The position numbers and the translations under genes are program-made. A DNA stretch of 30,721 nt from CAIURC01 sp043777315 (GTDB taxonomy: Bacteria > Verrucomicrobiota > Verrucomicrobiia > Chthoniobacterales > Chthoniobacteraceae): the NCBI GenBank assembly GCA_043777315.1, contig JAYVPW010000057.1:1-30721 (forward strand). The letters run 5' to 3'. Each line of letters starts with the position of its first letter. Positions within the stretch are counted from its first letter, which is position 1. This document shows, piece by piece, positions 19,478 through 26,700 of this stretch. The notes under the pieces are model-generated. The model was given only the letters and a program-made list of their open reading frames with translations. It was not told where the DNA came from and searched no databases.

Positions 19478-20391
19478 ATCCATTTCCCGCCGCCCTCGAC
19501 CTCGTCCATTCGACCCTCCGCGATCTCCGCGAAAGTGGCGCCGAACTCCGCGCCGATGCCGACTCGCTCGCGCGTCTCGCCGCAAATCGGAGGGCGGGCG
19601 CTCCGCCTGCCCCGCGGGCAACCGAAGCGGTCGCCCTACACTCTGAAAAGCCCGCGCCGCGCGAGCCGCGACCTTTTTCAAAAGTCGAGCCGCCGCGCGC
19701 CGAGCCGCCTCCGGCAGTCTCGCCCGCGAGGTCTGATTTCGCCCGCATCCCCGTCCCGGCGGGCGCGAGCAAGTCGGAGCAACTGGCCGCGATGCAAGGC
19801 CCAGCCTTGATCTGCACGCGTTGCCCGCATCTCGCTGCGACACGCACGCAGGTGGTTTTCGGCATCGGCAATCCCGAGGCGGAGCTGATGTTCGTCGGCG
19901 ATGCACCCGGCGCGGACGAGGATTTGGAGGGCGAGCCATTCGTCGGAAAAGCCGGGCAGCTTCTCACGAAAATCATCGTCGCGATGGGATTCGACCGCTC
20001 CCAAATTTACCTCGCGAACGTCCTCAAATGCCGGCCCGACATGCCTGTCGGCGACTCGGGAAATCGCAAGCCGACGAAGTCCGAAATGGCGACGTGCCTG
20101 CCGTATTTGCAGCAGCAAATCGAGATCATCCAGCCCCGCGTGCTCGTCGCGCTCGGCGCGGTGGCGATGGAGGGTTTGCTCGGCGAAACGCAGCCGATGG
20201 CGCGGCTCCGCGGACGCTGGCACGAGTTCGGCGGCATCCCGCTGATGGCCACGTTTCACCCCGCATACCTGCTGCATAATCAGTCGCTCACCGAAAAGCG
20301 GAAGGTCTGGGAAGACATGCTTTTGGTCCTCGAAAAACTGGCGCGCCCAATTTCGGAGAAGCAGCGGAATTTCTTTTCGAAGGCAGGGTAG
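19474..20391 (+). CDS. Family 4 uracil-DNA glycosylase (iron-sulfur)
   Basis: A 305-residue DNA repair enzyme that excises uracil. Family 4 signatures are C114-x2-C117 (CTRCPHL), C186 in NVLKCRPDM and C208 in MATCLPYL, which together ligate a 4Fe-4S cluster. The active-site loop is GDAPGADEDLEGEPFVGKAG (142-161) and the second motif is HPAYLL (262-267). Residues 1-108 form an extra N-terminal part: a short helix, then a Pro/Ala/Arg-rich linker partly encoded by a DNA hairpin at 19592-19612. Such N-terminal linkers are common in bacterial members of this group. The start at ATG 19474 overlaps the rluD stop (ATGA). Its own stop TAG (20389-20391) is part of the repeat element that follows. Confidence 0.93.
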
Positions 20392-20542
20392 CGCACTCGT
20401 CCCGAGTGCAGGTGCCGGCGTCCTCGCCGGGACGAACTTTGGAAGCCGTCTCTGTTCGGAACGCGTGTCGTAAAATTGGCGCGTTTCAAAAGTCCGTTTC
20501 GGCGAGACGCCGAAACCAGCACTCGGGACGAGTGCGCTACCC
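20386..20542. repeat. Palindromic intergenic element, family A, copy 2
   Basis: Same architecture as 7665-7820: terminal inverted repeats gggtagcgcactcgtcccga (from 20386) and its complement ending at 20542, plus the inner hairpin tttcggcg-aga-cgccgaaa at about 20506-20524. The core between the arms has diverged from copy 1. The TAG in the left terminus is the stop codon of the uracil-DNA glycosylase gene, and the right end stops 19 nt short of the squalene/phytoene synthase stop. It therefore occupies nearly the whole convergent gap. Confidence 0.82.
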
Positions 20543-20561
20543 GGATTTCGCCGAGGCGCGA

Positions 20562-21545
20562 TCAAGCAGGATCGTATCCGCAGAAATCCAGCGCACGATT
20601 CGAGAGGGCGACGGGCACGGCGAGGGCGAGGGCGGAGCGGACGGTGGAGCGGGGGACTTTGATTTTCTGCGCGGCTTCGAGGGGCGGGCGTTCGCGCATG
20701 AGATGCACGGTTTTCAGGCCGAGATACCACGGGAGAAAACAGCCGGCGCGGAGGCGGGCGGAGCGCAGGGACGCGATGTAGCGATGACCGTCGGCGAGAT
20801 GCGCGACGGCTTGCGCGAGCCAGCGATCGACGACGGGACGGGCGCGCTGCGGCTCGGCGAGGAGCGATGCGGGAGCGAGGCCGGCGGCGCGAAGTTCATC
20901 GGCCGGGAGATAGCAGCGGCCCGCGCGCAGGTCGGCGGGGAGGTCGCGGAGGATGTTCACGAGCTGCAGACCTTTGCCGAAGTTCACACCGATCCGGCAC
21001 AGCTCCTCGGGCGCGACCGCGGAGTATCGCGGGAGATGCTGGAGGCAGATACGGGTCCAAAATTCCCCGACGCAGCCGGCCACTAGATACGTGTATTCAT
21101 CGAGCTCCGCGGCTGATTCCAGCGCGATGATTTCGCTCCCGCCGGCGAAGCGCTGGAGGTCGAGTGTTTGCCCGCGGATGATCTTTTCCATCACCGCCGC
21201 GAGCTCCGCGCGGTCGCTCGCGGGCAGCGATTCCAGCCACGCGAGGCAGCGGTCGAGCTGCGCGATTAGCTCGCGTTCGCCGGGATCGGGCGGGCGAATT
21301 TCACGCTGCAATTCGGGAAGTTTTTCGCGCGCGCCGGTGCGGATCATTTCACCGAAACCCGCGAGATGCCGCAGCCGGATTTCGGCGGTCGCGTCGGCAG
21401 TGTCGGCGATCGTGTCGCTCGCGCGGGCCAGCAAATAGGCGAGGCCGATGGGTGCGCGGAGCTGCGCGGGGAGGATGCGGATCGTGAGATAAAACGAGCG
21501 CGAAACGGAGGCGAGCAGGGGACCGCCGAGGTCGTCGGTCTTCAT
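20562..21545 (-). CDS. Squalene/phytoene synthase family protein
   Basis: A 327-residue all-helical prenyltransferase that would join two prenyl diphosphates head-to-head to give squalene, phytoene or a related C30 product. The opening SVSRSFYLTIRILPAQLRAP and the first aspartate-rich motif YLLARASDTIADT (D44, D48) are diagnostic. The second motif is GLQLVNILRDLPADLRAGRC (D201, D205). The start at ATG 21545 overlaps the upstream DUF362 stop (ATGA). Product specificity cannot be read by eye. The eukaryote-like SRSFYLTIR opening leans toward squalene, but no hopanoid or carotenoid genes are adjacent. Confidence 0.88.
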   Translation of the reverse strand: MKTDDLGGPLLASVSRSFYLTIRILPAQLRAPIGLAYLLARASDTIADTADATAEIRLRHLAGFGEMIRTGAREKLPELQREIRPPDPGERELIAQLDRCLAWLESLPASDRAELAAVMEKIIRGQTLDLQRFAGGSEIIALESAAELDEYTYLVAGCVGEFWTRICLQHLPRYSAVAPEELCRIGVNFGKGLQLVNILRDLPADLRAGRCYLPADELRAAGLAPASLLAEPQRARPVVDRWLAQAVAHLADGHRYIASLRSARLRAGCFLPWYLGLKTVHLMRERPPLEAAQKIKVPRSTVRSALALAVPVALSNRALDFCGYDPA

Positions 21546-22606
21546 CGCGGAACGGTCACGGATTTCAGGTCGATCTGATTTTCGGCAAAATGCCCGAGGC
21601 CCAATTCGGCGGCGGTCGCGAGCCATTCGGCGCGGCGACCGATCGGCGGGAGCTGGGCTTCGCGCCGCCAGGCTTCGAGGGTGCGAAAAGCGGTGGCGTC
21701 GAGCGCGACGGGATCTTTGCTGGCGTAGATCGTGGCGTGCGCGAAAGCGTAGTTCGGATTGCCCGACGGGCCGCCGGCGTATTGCGCGACGAGGCCGTCC
21801 ATGAGGTGCAGGACGACTTTGCCGCCGATGCGCGGGTCGGCGTAAAGTTCGCCGATCGAGTCACTGCCCGAAAGGTCGCCGGGCGCGGTGAAGCGACGCC
21901 AGTTGTCGAGGTTCGGGATGGTCATGTTGTAAAGCGCGCCGGCGACACCGCAGCCGGCTTCGTCGCTGAGGACGGGGACGTTGATGACCTTCGTCACGCC
22001 GCGGGTGAGGATCGTGGCGAGGTGGCTGGTGGAGCTGAGTTGCGAGGCTTCGGTGACGCGCGCGCCGAGCCGCTTGAACTGCTTTTCGTGGAAGAGGAGA
22101 TCGCCCCAAATCAAGCGGCCGAGCACCGGCGCGGTGAGCTCCGCCGAGCGGTCGTAGCCATCCGCGGGCGGGATGCCGCGCACCGCGTACCCGCCGCGTT
22201 CGGAGCGAAATTGCGCGGAATTCAAATTCGCCACGTCGCGGTCCCACACGATGACCTGTGACCGCGGGACGCCCGCTTTTTCCAGTCCCGCGATGATCGT
22301 CTCGACCACACCGCGATGCGTGGAAAAGTAACGTCCGCCAGCGGCGCTGATTTTGATGCCGACGATGTCTTTTGGGCTCACGAGCGAGCGCCACGCGGAG
22401 GGCAAATCCTTTTGCCCGGTCGCCGCGATGACGAGTTGATCGACCATCCGCCGCGTCACTTCCGCGTGCTCGTCGAAGCGTGAAACAGCGTCGGGATTCT
22501 GCGCGAAAAAAACGTTCGAGCGGGGAGGAGCCGGAGGCGCGGCGGTCTGTGCCTCAGCGCGGGAAAGCAGTGCGGCGAGGGCGACTGCGAGGAGATGGCG
22601 AAACAC
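21542..22606 (-). CDS. Exported DUF362 domain-containing protein
   Basis: A 354-residue protein starting at GTG 22606 with a Sec-type signal peptide (MFRHLLAVALAALLSRAEAQ) and a short proline-rich stretch. DUF362 features include SPKDIVGIKISAAGGRYFST near residue 83, VVETIIAGLEKAGVPRSQVIVWDRD, TKVINVPVLSDEAGCGVAGA and the C-terminal ATIYASKDPVALDATAFR. No iron-sulfur CxxCxxC motif, found in some DUF362 proteins, is visible. The biochemical function of the family is not settled. The stop overlaps the start of the squalene/phytoene synthase gene by 4 nt (ATGA), so the two are co-translated; why is unknown. Confidence 0.82.
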   Translation of the reverse strand: MFRHLLAVALAALLSRAEAQTAAPPAPPRSNVFFAQNPDAVSRFDEHAEVTRRMVDQLVIAATGQKDLPSAWRSLVSPKDIVGIKISAAGGRYFSTHRGVVETIIAGLEKAGVPRSQVIVWDRDVANLNSAQFRSERGGYAVRGIPPADGYDRSAELTAPVLGRLIWGDLLFHEKQFKRLGARVTEASQLSSTSHLATILTRGVTKVINVPVLSDEAGCGVAGALYNMTIPNLDNWRRFTAPGDLSGSDSIGELYADPRIGGKVVLHLMDGLVAQYAGGPSGNPNYAFAHATIYASKDPVALDATAFRTLEAWRREAQLPPIGRRAEWLATAAELGLGHFAENQIDLKSVTVPR

Positions 22607-22649
22607 AGGCGGCGACTATTCCGGTGGCGGCGGAGGGTGTCAATTTTGG

Positions 22650-22690
22650 CCCGAAAACAAAGAACCCCGGAGGCGATGTCGCCTCCGGGG
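22650..22690 (-). terminator. Rho-independent terminator
   Basis: A perfect 12-bp stem (ccccggaggcga at 22665-22676, tcgcctccgggg at 22679-22690) has a very tight 2-nt centre. On the minus strand it is followed by a T-rich run (ttctttgttttc). It lies downstream of the leftward peptidoglycan-binding-domain gene and upstream of the DUF362 gene, so it should end transcripts from the former. Confidence 0.88.
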
Positions 22691-22722
22691 CCGGGTGCCT
22701 GCGGATTGTGGAATGATGATTT

Positions 22723-23238
22723 TTACCGAATCCCAAGCGAGCGGAGCAGCGAGGAATCGATGCGACCGGTGACGTTCAAACCATGCCGGGCTTGATACGA
22801 TCGAATCGCGGACCGCGTGCCGGGACCGGCGTCGCCATCGATCGAGCCGTGATAGTATCCGCGGCTGCGGAGCGACCGTTGCACGTCCGCCGCAAGGCTG
22901 TCCGAGTAGCTGCTCGCGACGCGGCCTCGATACGTCGGCGACGAGTAGTAAGTGGGCCCGCTGCTGAATTCCACGCCGATGCTCGGGCGCGAATAGTAGT
23001 ACGGCCGGTATCCGTAGTCGTAGTCGTAGTCGCGGTAGGACGAATACCCGTAGTTGCGGTAGCCGGACGAGCGGTAGGGCGAGCCGTAGCTGTGATTGTA
23101 ACCGTGGTAGTGCGAATCGTGGTGATCATCATGGCGGTCGTGATGATCATCGTGATGTTTGTCCTTGCTGAGGCCGGTGACGGGCAGCGCGAAAGCCAGG
23201 CCGAGGATGAGTGCGGGGATGGATTTAAAGATTCTCAT
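22723..23238 (-). CDS. Exported His/Tyr-rich protein with C-terminal peptidoglycan-binding domain
   Basis: A 171-residue protein. The N-terminus MRIFKSIPALILGLAFALPV is a Sec signal peptide. It is followed by a histidine/aspartate-rich stretch (KDKHHDDHHDRHDDHHDSHY, about residues 26-45) and a tyrosine/serine/glycine-rich segment with repeated YG, SY and YDYDYG units up to about residue 105. The last 60 or so residues (LAADVQRSLRSRGYYHGSID, then GPGTRSAIRSYQARHGLNVT) are a PG_binding_1 domain, which anchors proteins to peptidoglycan. The histidine run could bind metal ions; that is an inference. A terminator follows. The start at ATG 23238 is 128 nt from the upstream gene's stop. Confidence 0.8.
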   Translation of the reverse strand: MRIFKSIPALILGLAFALPVTGLSKDKHHDDHHDRHDDHHDSHYHGYNHSYGSPYRSSGYRNYGYSSYRDYDYDYGYRPYYYSRPSIGVEFSSGPTYYSSPTYRGRVASSYSDSLAADVQRSLRSRGYYHGSIDGDAGPGTRSAIRSYQARHGLNVTGRIDSSLLRSLGIR

Positions 23239-23322
23239 GTCGATATTGGATTCGATCTCCGACGGCGGGTTGACGGCTTTTCTTCACAAAAAAAAATCGG
23301 CGAAGTGCTGGAGTGGGGCCGA

Positions 23323-23370
23323 TGTAGCCGGGATCTGTGATCCCGGTCGGCCTCACCGAGGCCGGCTACA
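23323..23370. repeat. Short inverted-repeat element, family C
   Basis: The ends tgtagccggg (23323-23332) and gccggctaca (23361-23370) are near inverted repeats. They enclose two smaller hairpins (ccgggatc-tgt-gatcccgg and gaggcc-type arms in ggcctcaccgaggcc). The right end provides the TAG stop (minus strand, 23366-23368) of the lipase-maturation-factor-like gene. Downstream on the minus strand a run of nine T lies at about 23288-23296. Confidence 0.7.
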
Positions 23371-24832
23371 ACTCGTTTCGCAGCGAAATGGGAGGACAGT
23401 AGAGACCCTGCCGCTCGCGTTTCCACCACGCGGAACTCTCGCCAAGATGGGTGAAGCGATAGTCGTAGCGCACGGCTCGCACGTAGCGCGGCGGGTGGTC
23501 GGGAAACGGGTTTTTTTCCAGCTTCGCGAGCACGTCCGGCGAGCCTTGGAGCAGGCGGACGAGGAAGTTCACGAACCACGGATTTTGCCGGACGTCGCCG
23601 AGCGCGGCGAACCACATCTGCCAGTCGAGGCGCGGCTGATGCGGGGCGACGAGGAGCGGGCGGTTGCGGATGTCGCCGGGCTTCCATTTGAAAATGTAGG
23701 AGCGCCAGAGCTGGCCGTCGTCGCTGCCCTCGATCTCGATTTCCGGCCGCGAGGTGGTCATTACGGCGAAGAGTCCGTAGCCGTTCGCGCTGCGCAGCGG
23801 GGCGATCAGCGAGACCAGCGGGCGCAGCGGAGTGCCGCCCGGAAAGGCACCGGCGAGCTGCGCGGCGGTGCTGAAAAACAGCAGCGCGGCGAGTGGGGCG
23901 AAGAGATACGCGGGCCAGACCGGCTCCGTTTTTTCCGAAAGCGGAAATGAGCGGAGAAGACGCGTCCGCCAGCACTGCGGCCAGCACGCGTCGTCGAGCA
24001 GGAGGAGGCAGAGGGCGATCGCGAGGAGGTTGAAAAAGGCGTAGTTGCCGGTCGCAAGGATCACGATTTGCAGGGCGATGAGCCAGCCCGCGGCGACCCG
24101 GCGTACATGGCGCGGACCGACGATGAACCACGGGGCGATGAGCTCGATTCCGAACATCAGCCACGTGGATATTTTCAAAATCCAGCCCGGCAACTGATGC
24201 ACGTACCACGCGGTCCAGAGCGGCAGCGGCTGCGTCTCGAAATGGAATTGCAGCGCGGTCCCGTCGCGCCACGTCGGGTCGCCGCTGGAAAGTTTCACGA
24301 CGCCGGATTCGAACATCAGCCGGAAGAGCAGCCACCACAGCAGCACCCCGGCGATGCGCGCGAGGCGCGTGGTGCGCTGCCAATCCGGGCGGATCGACCA
24401 TGGAAGGAAAAACGTGGCGAGCAGCGCGGTTTCGAGGAGCAGCGCGTCCCACTGGAAATCGAGAAACGGGCTGCCGACGGAGCAGAGCGAAAGGTAAAGC
24501 GCCCAGCACAAAAACGCGCACAGGCCGGGGCAGATTCCACTGGCGAGCACGGCGGCGAAAACCGCGCCGACAACACATTGCGCGATGAGAAAACCGTCAC
24601 TCGCGGAGAGCCAGCAGAGCGTCGGCACTTGCCAGAAAGCGGACGCTCCCAGTTGCTTTTGCGCGGTCGGCAAAAGCTCCGCGACCGGCGAGATGCCGCG
24701 CGCGCCGATCAGCGCGCAGACTTGCACGGCGAGCGACACGAACGCCGCCAAAAAGATCAGCCCGAGCAGCCGCGCGAAAACCCAACGCGCGAAATCGAAG
24801 TGGGGCGGAAGGCTTGGCGGGAGCTCCGTCAT
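23366..24832 (-). CDS. Lipase maturation factor family (LMF1-like) membrane protein
   Basis: A 488-residue multi-pass membrane protein, with many hydrophobic segments between residues 15 and 330 (for example LLGLIFLAAFVSLAVQVCAL and WLIALQIVILATGNYAFFNL). Family-typical regions are FLDFQWDALLLETALLATFF near residue 125, FESGVVKLSSGDPTWRDGTA near 173 and HFETQPLPLWTAWYVHQLPG near 196. The soluble C-terminal domain contains APHQPRLDWQMWFAALGD and FPDHPPRYVRAVRYDYRFT. Vertebrate LMF1 matures lipases in the ER; bacterial members are uncharacterised. It starts at ATG 24832, and its stop codon is supplied by repeat family C. It probably shares an operon with the two small membrane proteins upstream. 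Confidence 0.88.
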   Translation of the reverse strand: MTELPPSLPPHFDFARWVFARLLGLIFLAAFVSLAVQVCALIGARGISPVAELLPTAQKQLGASAFWQVPTLCWLSASDGFLIAQCVVGAVFAAVLASGICPGLCAFLCWALYLSLCSVGSPFLDFQWDALLLETALLATFFLPWSIRPDWQRTTRLARIAGVLLWWLLFRLMFESGVVKLSSGDPTWRDGTALQFHFETQPLPLWTAWYVHQLPGWILKISTWLMFGIELIAPWFIVGPRHVRRVAAGWLIALQIVILATGNYAFFNLLAIALCLLLLDDACWPQCWRTRLLRSFPLSEKTEPVWPAYLFAPLAALLFFSTAAQLAGAFPGGTPLRPLVSLIAPLRSANGYGLFAVMTTSRPEIEIEGSDDGQLWRSYIFKWKPGDIRNRPLLVAPHQPRLDWQMWFAALGDVRQNPWFVNFLVRLLQGSPDVLAKLEKNPFPDHPPRYVRAVRYDYRFTHLGESSAWWKRERQGLYCPPISLRNEL

Positions 24833-24868
24833 CGAGAGCGAATGGCAAGCTCGACAGCGTCGTTTTCT

Positions 24869-25183
24869 CTACCGCGGATACGGCGTCGGCGAATAATATT
24901 GGCGCGGGGAGTACGCCGAGCCGGACGTGCTGTGATTGTAGTTTTCGCGGTCGAGCGTCGTCTTCCTGTTTGGATCAAACATCCACGGAATCGGCACTGG
25001 CGTGGCGGCAGCGCGACGTTCGGCCGGAGTCGGAGTCGTGGGCGCGGGCGTGGACGGATGCTCGATCCGATCGATGTCCGCCGTGCTCATAAACCGGTAG
25101 CGCAGCGGCTGCTTCCAGCCGATTGCGAGCATCGCGCCGATGACCGCCACATAGACCAGCCATTTCCCAAAGCTATCGAGCAT
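24869..25183 (-). CDS. Small single-pass membrane protein, GWKQP motif (paralogue 2)
   Basis: A 104-residue hypothetical protein. It has one N-terminal hydrophobic segment (WLVYVAVIGAMLAIGW) followed at once by GWKQPLRYRF. The tail is Pro/Thr/Ala-rich, then Tyr/Ser-rich (STSGSAYSPRQYYSPTPYPR), and is presumably extracytoplasmic or in the envelope. The combination of hydrophobic helix, GWKQP and proline-rich tail is shared with the next small ORF at 25249-25455, suggesting duplication. It starts at ATG 25183, and the gap to the lipase-maturation-factor-like gene downstream is 36 nt. Its function is unknown. Confidence 0.65.
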   Translation of the reverse strand: MLDSFGKWLVYVAVIGAMLAIGWKQPLRYRFMSTADIDRIEHPSTPAPTTPTPAERRAAATPVPIPWMFDPNRKTTLDRENYNHSTSGSAYSPRQYYSPTPYPR

Positions 25184-25248
25184 TTTTCATCGCCTTTTTC
25201 GTGTCGTGCGGCTCGTCCATTGGCTTTTTCTGATAGAGCCACGAGTGA

Positions 25249-25455
25249 TCAAGGGACGGCGTTGTGGGGTGGCAAACGCGGGGCGGCAATCGCTGGCGCG
25301 GGAAGCGCCGGAGGAGGCGTGGCCGCCGGCGGCTTTGGTTCAGCCGGCGCAGGGGACCATGCGCCGGCGATCGCCTCCATGTGGGCAGAATACGGCTGCT
25401 TCCATCCCAGAAAAATCAGGAGCAAAAAAAAGAGAAACGCGAGGGCATCACGCAC
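25249..25455 (-). CDS. Small single-pass membrane protein, GWKQP motif (paralogue 1)
   Basis: A 68-residue hypothetical protein starting at GTG 25455. A hydrophobic segment (ALAFLFFLLLIFLGW) runs into GWKQPYSAHM and then a Pro/Ala-rich tail ending PPHNAVP. It looks like a shortened relative of the neighbouring 104-residue protein. It lies 33 nt after the MOSC gene on the same strand. There is no clear ribosome binding site, so the existence of the gene rests on its membrane-protein composition, its resemblance to the neighbour and the operon position. Confidence 0.55.
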   Translation of the reverse strand: MRDALAFLFFLLLIFLGWKQPYSAHMEAIAGAWSPAPAEPKPPAATPPPALPAPAIAAPRLPPHNAVP

Positions 25456-25488
25456 GGATCGCGAAGAAGGCAGCGGGTGAATCCGTTG

Positions 25489-25992
25489 TCAAGAAACGCC
25501 GCCGCAATCCCCGCCAGGCCGCTCTGTGATTCGGAGATTTCCATCCGTAAGAATCTTTGCCCGGAGTCCGCCGCGACCTTTTAGCGACGCTTCCGCGCCG
25601 GGGGCGAAGGCGTGGTCCATCCAGTGACAGGGTGAACATTCGCCCGTCCCGAAAAAGCGGACGCCTTGCACCTCGAACTCCTGATCGATGAGCGAGTTTA
25701 GGTCGATCCCGGCGGTGATGACGTTGCGCCGGAAAACCGAGGGCCGCTTGTCCCGGACGCCGAGTGAGCCGCAGAGTTCATCGTAAATTTCCGATGCAAA
25801 AAAAGTGATCTGACCTTTGTAGTTCGGTTTGAAATCGAGGAAGCGATCACCTTCGATTCCACGCCCCGCGAGGCATCGGATTTCCTCGCGTGCGATCATC
25901 TCGTGCTCGCCGGGCGGCAGGCCGTGATGCCCGAAAAAATTGTGTCCCGGCGACAGGTAGAGATGCTGGACGCGGATCGCGGGGAGCGGCAT
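25489..25992 (-). CDS. MOSC domain-containing protein
   Basis: A 167-residue MOSC (molybdenum cofactor sulfurase C-terminal) domain protein. The start at ATG 25992 (MPLPAIRVQHLYLSPGHNFF) is preferred; the open frame to 26589 overlaps mobA on the opposite strand. Family features are IRCLAGRGIEGDRFLDFKPN, where GIEGDR is the MOSC signature, FFASEIYDELCG, PSVFRRNVITAGIDLN and RFFGTGECSPCHWMDHAF with the conserved cysteine that can carry sulfur. MOSC proteins bind or transfer sulfur in molybdenum enzymes. Divergent mobA, 93 bp away, and the moa/moe genes elsewhere in the window agree with a molybdenum cofactor role. Confidence 0.9.
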   Translation of the reverse strand: MPLPAIRVQHLYLSPGHNFFGHHGLPPGEHEMIAREEIRCLAGRGIEGDRFLDFKPNYKGQITFFASEIYDELCGSLGVRDKRPSVFRRNVITAGIDLNSLIDQEFEVQGVRFFGTGECSPCHWMDHAFAPGAEASLKGRGGLRAKILTDGNLRITERPGGDCGGVS

Positions 25993-26085
25993 GGATCGGA
26001 ATTTGCCACAGTTGGGCGCAGCGCAAACCGAGTTTATTTCACGTTTCCGATGAATCGGATTCCTGTTTGAACCGCACCCACACCT

Positions 26086-26670
26086 GTGGCCGAAATAATC
26101 CCATTCGCATTCACCGCCGTGCTGCTGGCGGGCGGACGTTCGAGCCGGATGGGCCGGGATAAAGCGGGCTTGCTGGTTGGTGACCAGCGGCTCTGGGAAC
26201 ATCAGATCGCCACCTTGCGCGGGACCGGTCCGGACGAGTTGCTGATTTCCGCGCCCCGGTCGGAGATGTTCGCAGAATCCGGCCTCACGATCGTGAACGA
26301 CGAGTCGCCGGGGCTCGGGCCGCTCGCGGGAATCGCGGCGGTGTTGCGCGCAGCACGGTGGGAAAGGCTGCTCGTTCTCGCGATCGATTTGCCGCAGATG
26401 AGCGCGGATTTTCTCAGCGAACTGCTCCAAGAATCCGGGCGAACGGGCAGGGGCTTGGTGCCACACGGCGATGACTGTTTCGAGCCTCTCGCGGCCGTTT
26501 ACACCCGTGATTGTCTCGCTCTCGCGGACGAGCATCTGCACGGAGAAGATCGTTCGATGCAGTGCTTCGTCCGCGCCGCGATCGGCCAAAACCTGATCTC
26601 GGCGCGCCCGATCAAACCCGAACAGCGGGACTTTTTCCGAAACGTGAATCGACCGCAGGACGTGGGTTGA
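26086..26670 (+). CDS. mobA: Molybdenum cofactor guanylyltransferase MobA
   Basis: A 194-residue enzyme that attaches GMP to molybdenum cofactor, producing the guanine dinucleotide form used by bacterial nitrate reductases of the DMSO reductase family. The nucleotide-binding signature is LLAGGRSSRMGRDK at residues 13-26. Other family features are ESPGLGPLAGIAAVLRAAR, LLVLAIDLPQM with the metal-binding aspartate, and GDDCFEPLAAVYTRDCL. The C-terminus ends NVNRPQD, typical of MobA. The start is GTG 26086. It diverges from the MOSC gene. Confidence 0.93.
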   Translation: MAEIIPFAFTAVLLAGGRSSRMGRDKAGLLVGDQRLWEHQIATLRGTGPDELLISAPRSEMFAESGLTIVNDESPGLGPLAGIAAVLRAARWERLLVLAIDLPQMSADFLSELLQESGRTGRGLVPHGDDCFEPLAAVYTRDCLALADEHLHGEDRSMQCFVRAAIGQNLISARPIKPEQRDFFRNVNRPQDVG

Positions 26671-26700
26671 AACCCCTCATCGGAGCCTCGGAGCCAGCCG

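Noticed and set aside
24068..25480. Plus-strand ORF of 470 codons opposite the LMF-like and small membrane protein genes
   Set aside because: Strongly Arg/Glu-rich, as expected opposite Leu/Ala-rich membrane proteins; no domain seen.
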